Positions 59,650 through 64,000 of a stretch of DNA of 64,000 bases are shown here, in pieces. The DNA is taken from NCBI GenBank assembly GCA_035235625.1, contig CP141144.1, positions 36,888,014 through 36,952,013 on the forward strand, in the 5' to 3' direction. The translations under genes and the position numbers were made by a program. The notes beneath the pieces are model-generated. The model made no database searches. It saw nothing but the letters and a program-made list of their open reading frames with translations, and was not told the origin of the DNA. The stretch's first letter is position 1; every line of letters starts with the position of its first letter. This DNA is from Saururus chinensis. Its lineage: Eukaryota > Streptophyta > Magnoliopsida > Piperales > Saururaceae.

Positions 59650-60191
59650 CCGCCTAAGTGGGATTGCCTGTGTGTCTTGGAGTGTCAGTATATAGCATAT
59701 CTGTGCTGCATCTTTTACCTATTTATTCGGAAAGACAGGCGTTTGTCATTTCTATGTAGGTCTCACTTTTAATAATAAAATTCAGTGTCAGTTTTTTCTT
59801 TTTGTGGCACCGCATCTTTCGTCATTAAGGACCCAGGGAGGACCGTGCAAGAGGGCCATAGCATCACTTTTTAGATAGTTGCGTGACAGTTCTAAGTCAA
59901 GTATGTGCATCACTTCTATTCGTTTTCTGCACTAGGTCTTTAGGAATATTTGTATCGACTTAAATTTATCGACCATAATTAATCGTGACAGACTAGCCTG
60001 CACGGGGCTAGCTTTCCTGCACGTTAGGCTCCCGGCGATGAAAACGATTGCCAGGGTTGGGACGAAGCACGAGGTGCTCTTAAAACTGTTGGGAGCATTA
60101 GCGTGCCACCTTTCTCTTTTCTTCTCCTAGTCCTGTGGCATGATATACGGTATTTATTTTTGTAGCAAGTTCATACTGCCTTTGTCACATA
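59650..60191 (+). other. 3' UTR and downstream flank of dioxygenase gene
   Basis: Possible polyadenylation signals near 59774 (AATAATAAAA). No further coding sequence. Confidence 0.5.
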
Positions 60192-60373
60192 TTCCCATTG
60201 TCTAATATTAATTGTTATTTTTGGTAAAATAGTAATTTTTATTAAAGAGTGAAACCTATTTCGAAAAAATACTTCTTTTTTAAGTACTCAATTATTTAAA
60301 TAAAATAAAATAGAATTATTTATATAGAATAAATTTATTTGTCAAATGAAGCTATTAATATGGGATGGAGGGA
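60192..60373. mobile_element. Stowaway-like MITE (182 bp)
   Basis: The left end TTCCCATTGTCTAATATTAA and the right end TTAATATGGGATGGAGGGAA are inverted matches with some changes. TA flanks are at 60190-60191 and 60374-60375. Confidence 0.65.
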
Positions 60374-60435
60374 ATATTAATTTAATTATCTGAAATTAAA
60401 AATAATTATTCCATATTATATGTCTTATTTCTAAA

Positions 60436-60780
60436 ACCTCTTGCAAAAACCGGGATTTGAGTAGTAGGTGACACCCCCTCTTAGTTTTGAGTAGGTGGAA
60501 CCATTTTATTTTGGCTCTTCTCCACATTCTTAACCGGTAATTCAGGAATTTGCCTATGATTTTATCAATTTGTATGCCGATATAGAAAGATCTCTTTATA
60601 TCTTCACCCCTGGTTCTCACGTCATTTTCTTGAAAAGATATTAGATCACCGTGAGACCCTTTCAAATGAGTAATGCTTACCATTCTATTATTCAGGCAAA
60701 CCATTCGATGACTTGGCTGCCTTGCTTGAGGATTAGTTTCACGAAAACGGAGATGAACCCAAATGACATCCAATCTTATA
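60436..60780 (-). pseudogene. rps4: Nuclear copy of mitochondrial rps4 (NUMT fragment)
   Basis: The minus-strand frame contains blocks of plant mitochondrial ribosomal protein S4: RLDVIWVHLRFRETNPQARQ, then HRMVCLNNRMVSITHLKGSH, GDLISFQENDVRTRGEDIKR, SFYIGIQIDKIIGKFL and RMWRRAKIKWFHLLKTKRGC followed by HLLLKSRFLQE. This covers the S4 RNA-binding domain and the start of the following region. It is a partial copy: both the N-terminus and the long C-terminal half are missing, and the flanks are nuclear (a MITE on one side). Some residues differ from the strongly conserved family pattern (one Ile lost before SHR). A functional nuclear rps4 is unlikely because no transit peptide or remaining gene is present. 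Confidence 0.85.
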
Positions 60781-61074
60781 TGATGTTCATCCTCTTCATC
60801 TGTGCATCTCTGTGATGGGTAAATCCCCATGAAAAAGGGTAACTTTCTTGTAGTTTGTGATGTGATGTAACTGTTAAGATTTTTTTCTAGGATAAATCTT
60901 TCTCTTAATAGATCTCCTCTTCTTCCTCAATTTTCGGAGAATGGGGTGTTGTATTATTGTAAGTTTTTTGTTCCGAATATTTTCTCGAAGTGATGACAAG
61001 CTTTAAATTTTAATGCAAGCAAGGTGTGCATTAAGATATGAACAATTAATATGGGATGTTTTTCCCCTTTTTAT

Positions 61075-61478
61075 ATATATTTGTCATAAAATTTAGTTAA
61101 GAGGAGTTGACTAACCTAGATTACTAGTTTAGTGATATACTCATTATGTAACCTAGTTTCTACTATTTACTCCAGCACACGCCAACTTCTAAAAATCTCC
61201 GTTCATCTATGTTGCCCCTACCTGCCTGACAATGTCCTCCTCCTTGACGACGTTATCCTCTCTAGTGACATCATCTATATATTTGTCATAAAATTTATTT
61301 AAGAGGAATTGACTAACCTAGATTACTAGTTTAGTGATATACTCATTATGTAACCTAGTTTCTACTATTTACTCCAGCACATGCCAACTTCTAAAAATCT
61401 CTGTTCGTCTATGTTGCCCCTACCTGCCTGACAATGTCCTCCTCCCTGATGACATTATCCTCTCTAGTGACATCATCT
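61075..61478. repeat. 202-bp tandem duplication
   Basis: TTGTCATAAAATTTA begins at 61081 and again at 61283; the following 200 bases (CTAACCTAGATTACTAGTTT ... CTCTAGTGACATCATC) repeat with about 5% differences. The 108-residue frame at 61334-61660 arises from the second copy and looks non-coding. Confidence 0.9.
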
Positions 61479-62309
61479 TCCTCAATGGCATCTTCCTCCA
61501 CCACAGCCCTCTCCTCTTCATGTCTGTTTATGAGGGTTTAGGGTTGGGTTTAGTTTTGGTCTTCATAGTTGTTTCTTCTTCTCCTCTGGATCCGGGTGGT
61601 CCAATAAATTGCTTAGTGGCTAGTTTTGAGGAAGAAGAGATTATGGTAGAAGAAAAGTGAAGATCTTAATTTTATGATGACAGTTCTACAAGGAATGACA
61701 GGTATATTATTATTCTTAGATTGAGAAGCATATTCTTCACCAAGGTTTTAGATTTGTCATTGCTACGATGTAACTCTCCCACTGTACAAAACTTGAAATA
61801 TGGATAACTAGAATTTTATTGTGTACTTTAAAACACGATAGTCATAGTACACTATCTAATAACTTGGTATTATAATATCAGACACACGAATAACTCTTTT
61901 ATCGTTTATTTGGTCACACAACATAGTTGTTACGGTGAGAGGCCGACATCACAAGAGGGAGACGATGAGTAGCAACAACTAGTAGTGACTCACTATCCCC
62001 CTCTTGTGCTAGCACCTGCTCACTGTAACAACCATGTCATGTGACTAAAAGAGTTGTTCATTTAGCCAATAGTACAATACTAAGTTCTTAGAATAGTGCA
62101 AAGTGATTATCATGTTTTCGAGTACATGATAGTTTTCCATTTTCATGTTCTTTAGTATTCAAGTTTCCCAAATTTCAAGTTTTGTTCAGAGGGACGTTGT
62201 ACTGCAACAACCACAAATCTCAAACCTTAATGAAGAATATACTCATCAATCAAAAACAATAATATACTCCTCATTTCTTGCAGAACCTTTAGAGTTGAGA
62301 ACATTTGAC
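61479..62309. other. Intergenic, no gene recognised
   Basis: AT-rich without domain-like frames. GACATCACAAGAGGGAGACG at about 61947 and CCCCCTCTTGTGCTAGC at 61997 form a loose inverted pair. Confidence 0.4.
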
Positions 62310-64000
62310 TATAACACCAGATATTTTTATGAATATTCTCTGTAAAATTCACTTTTCTTTTTTGCATTATAACTATTGTAAATCGGGAAAATAACGAAAT
62401 CTGTGAAAATAATTTATATAAATTGAAATCCCCGAGCATCCATTTCCCCATATAAAATTTTGTAAATCATTTTATGGCCAAACTAAACATTCTCATGCAT
62501 TGATCGGAAACTAAATACATAAAATAATTTGTCATGGTCATAGGCTTAATCATAAATACATCTCAGACATCTATGAGTTCAATTCCACAAATAGTCTAAA
62601 GTTATATCCAATATACAAGTCTTAACACACATAAACAACCCTCATCTTATCCAATATATCAGGTCATGGCAACTAAAAGAGACTCACAATGAGTCAAAGA
62701 CATAAAAAGAACTCACTAAAACAATCCACAAAGGAACGCAAGCATCCAGTCCAAGGAGCTTTCGATCAAAGACCTACAAAAGCCTCCTTAACATACAATG
62801 TTAATAAAAAGAAAAATAAATATTTTCATACTTAGTAGAAAATACTCATTAACAGAGTTCTAATCAGTGAACTCTGTAAGTCCATACATTGATTCATTCA
62901 TGCAATTTTCACAAGAAGCCGACATAACAAAGCATAATCTTATAATACATAATGTATATATGCTCCCACACAAAGTCATCTTACCACACATCTTATGCAT
63001 ATTGTCTTACTCATACCATCATACTAAAATCCATACATTTACAATATTGCTCAGAAGTTTTTACTATGAAACTTACACTTATAATCATGCTAAAAAGTTA
63101 CACTTACAATCTTCCAAACTTACTCTTACTCACAATTTTACTAACTAATTATTACTCAGAATTTTACAAACTTACTCTTAGAGTCATACACATACTTGTA
63201 TAATCAAACTCTTGATAACTAGAGCTCATTATAAACTAATAAGCTCTAGTATCAAAGGAAATGAATGTTATTGGGGCATCACTTTAACCTCTAAGGAGAA
63301 ACTAGATGTCATAAACTTTTTTGAAGACAAGGCATACCTATGCTCATGGGGTACAAAATTAAACATGTAAGAGTAGATCTATTATACTACTTACCGGAGT
63401 ACGCAAATGCCCACACTCTAGGGGCCATACAGTGTCAACTAAGGGCAGAAAACATACAATGCCTTTTTTGGGTAGAAATCTTACATTGCCACATATGGGT
63501 AGAATCATACACTGTCATTTCTAGGCAAAAACTCATACAGTGTCATCTATAGGCATAAACTCATACAGTTCCGACTAAGGGCAGAAACTTACAGTGCTCT
63601 CAATAGAGCATCAAACATCTTGTCTTGGTGCTCTCAATAGAGCACAAGGACAAGACTAACAAAGCATGCAATGCTCTCAATAGAGCATCAGATATCTGAG
63701 CTTAAATACATGACGAAGATAACATCCCACAAGATAACACCACCGCTAGACATAGAAAACACACAATCGACTAATTATTGGTTCGCATAAACACAGAAAA
63801 TAAATCCATCGAAACCCTCAGGTCTCAAACTCACAACGTTACCATATTAGTTTTACTTACAAATTAAGTTTGATTTAATTAAATTATGTATGTACAATTA
63901 TGTTAATGGATCCTTCAGTCTTATAGTCTTCCTCTAACTGATCCGAAGTTGAGTCTGTTCCGAAACTCCAGTCCATCAAGGCAGCATACTTTTCTCAACT
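62310..64000 (+). mobile_element. Family B LTR, 5' part, runs off the window
   Basis: Starts TATAACACCAGATATTTTTA, a diverged form of the family B start. It follows the other copies through CATGGTCATAGGC, TCTCAGACATCTATGAGT, TACTTAGTAGAAAATAC (62828), CATACCTATGCTCATGGGG (63331) and the CATACAGTG / GGCAGAA array (63410-63690). It is the most diverged of the three copies. Confidence 0.7.
63410..63690 (+). repeat. Short tandem motif array in family B LTR, copy 3
   Basis: CATACAGTGTCA, GGGCAGAAAC and CTCTCAATAGAGCATCA units repeated, as in the arrays at 31190 and 40010. Confidence 0.7.

Noticed and set aside
61334..61660. 108-residue plus-strand ORF ending in an acidic stretch
   Set aside because: It starts inside the second copy of a tandem duplication, lacks any domain, and the first copy does not keep the frame.
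1..64000. tRNA, rRNA and other structured RNA genes
   Set aside because: I looked for cloverleaf and conserved-box patterns by eye and saw none I could support; a tRNAscan or Rfam search would be decisive.

Overview
This is nuclear DNA from a flowering plant, probably a monocot. The grounds are spliced plant genes with GT-AG introns, Stowaway MITEs, CACTA transposons, large solo LTRs, a nuclear copy of mitochondrial rps4, and fragments of plant phenylpropanoid and germin genes. Monocot is an inference from the MITE content and the style of the genes; I cannot name the species.

Most of the window is nested transposable-element DNA. At 1-11122 a CACTA-type element (CACTA-A) is split by a coding-empty LTR retrotransposon (710-8475, LTR family A). 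Its right end abuts a broken copy of a small secreted Cys-rich peptide gene (11127-11251). The intact copy of that gene lies at 13653-14182 in three exons. From 16.6 to 20.3 kb are a Ty1/copia RT-RNase H remnant on the minus strand and a diverged family A LTR. From 20.8 to 36.4 kb a degenerate Ty1/copia element on the plus strand is interrupted twice. The first interruption is a CACTA element with both ends (21167-26061, TSD TAT). The second is a family A solo LTR (29368-35714, TSD GTTAG) that itself carries a 4.45 kb family B LTR (30078-34531). Further LTR pieces follow at about 37.0-40.5 kb.

From 42.5 to 46.6 kb is a gene-bearing stretch. It holds a short single-exon RING-H2 gene (42719-43039), then an island of broken genes packed into 2 kb: PAL on the minus strand, a germin-like protein on the plus strand, and an aromatic amino acid (tyrosine-type) decarboxylase on the minus strand. 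From 47.1 to about 54.6 kb there is a three-level nest: a family C LTR on the minus strand, a DNA transposon inside it (48314-53311, 12-bp direct repeat), and a 3.4 kb solo LTR inside that (49200-52633, TSD ATCAT).

The best-supported intact gene is at 55300-59649: eleven exons whose junctions keep one reading frame, encoding a 337-residue 2-oxoglutarate/Fe(II) dioxygenase with all iron and 2OG ligands. Downstream are a Stowaway MITE, a mitochondrial rps4 fragment (NUMT), a 202-bp tandem duplication and the start of another family B LTR that runs off the window.

The most unusual structures are three. The CACTA elements combine arrays of short palindromes (TAGCGACGC / GCGTCGCTA) with kilobase-scale purine tracts in one half and pyrimidine tracts in the other. 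The defence-gene fragment island is bounded by Stowaway-like ends. The small Cys-rich peptide gene has a duplicated, broken copy fused to a CACTA element.
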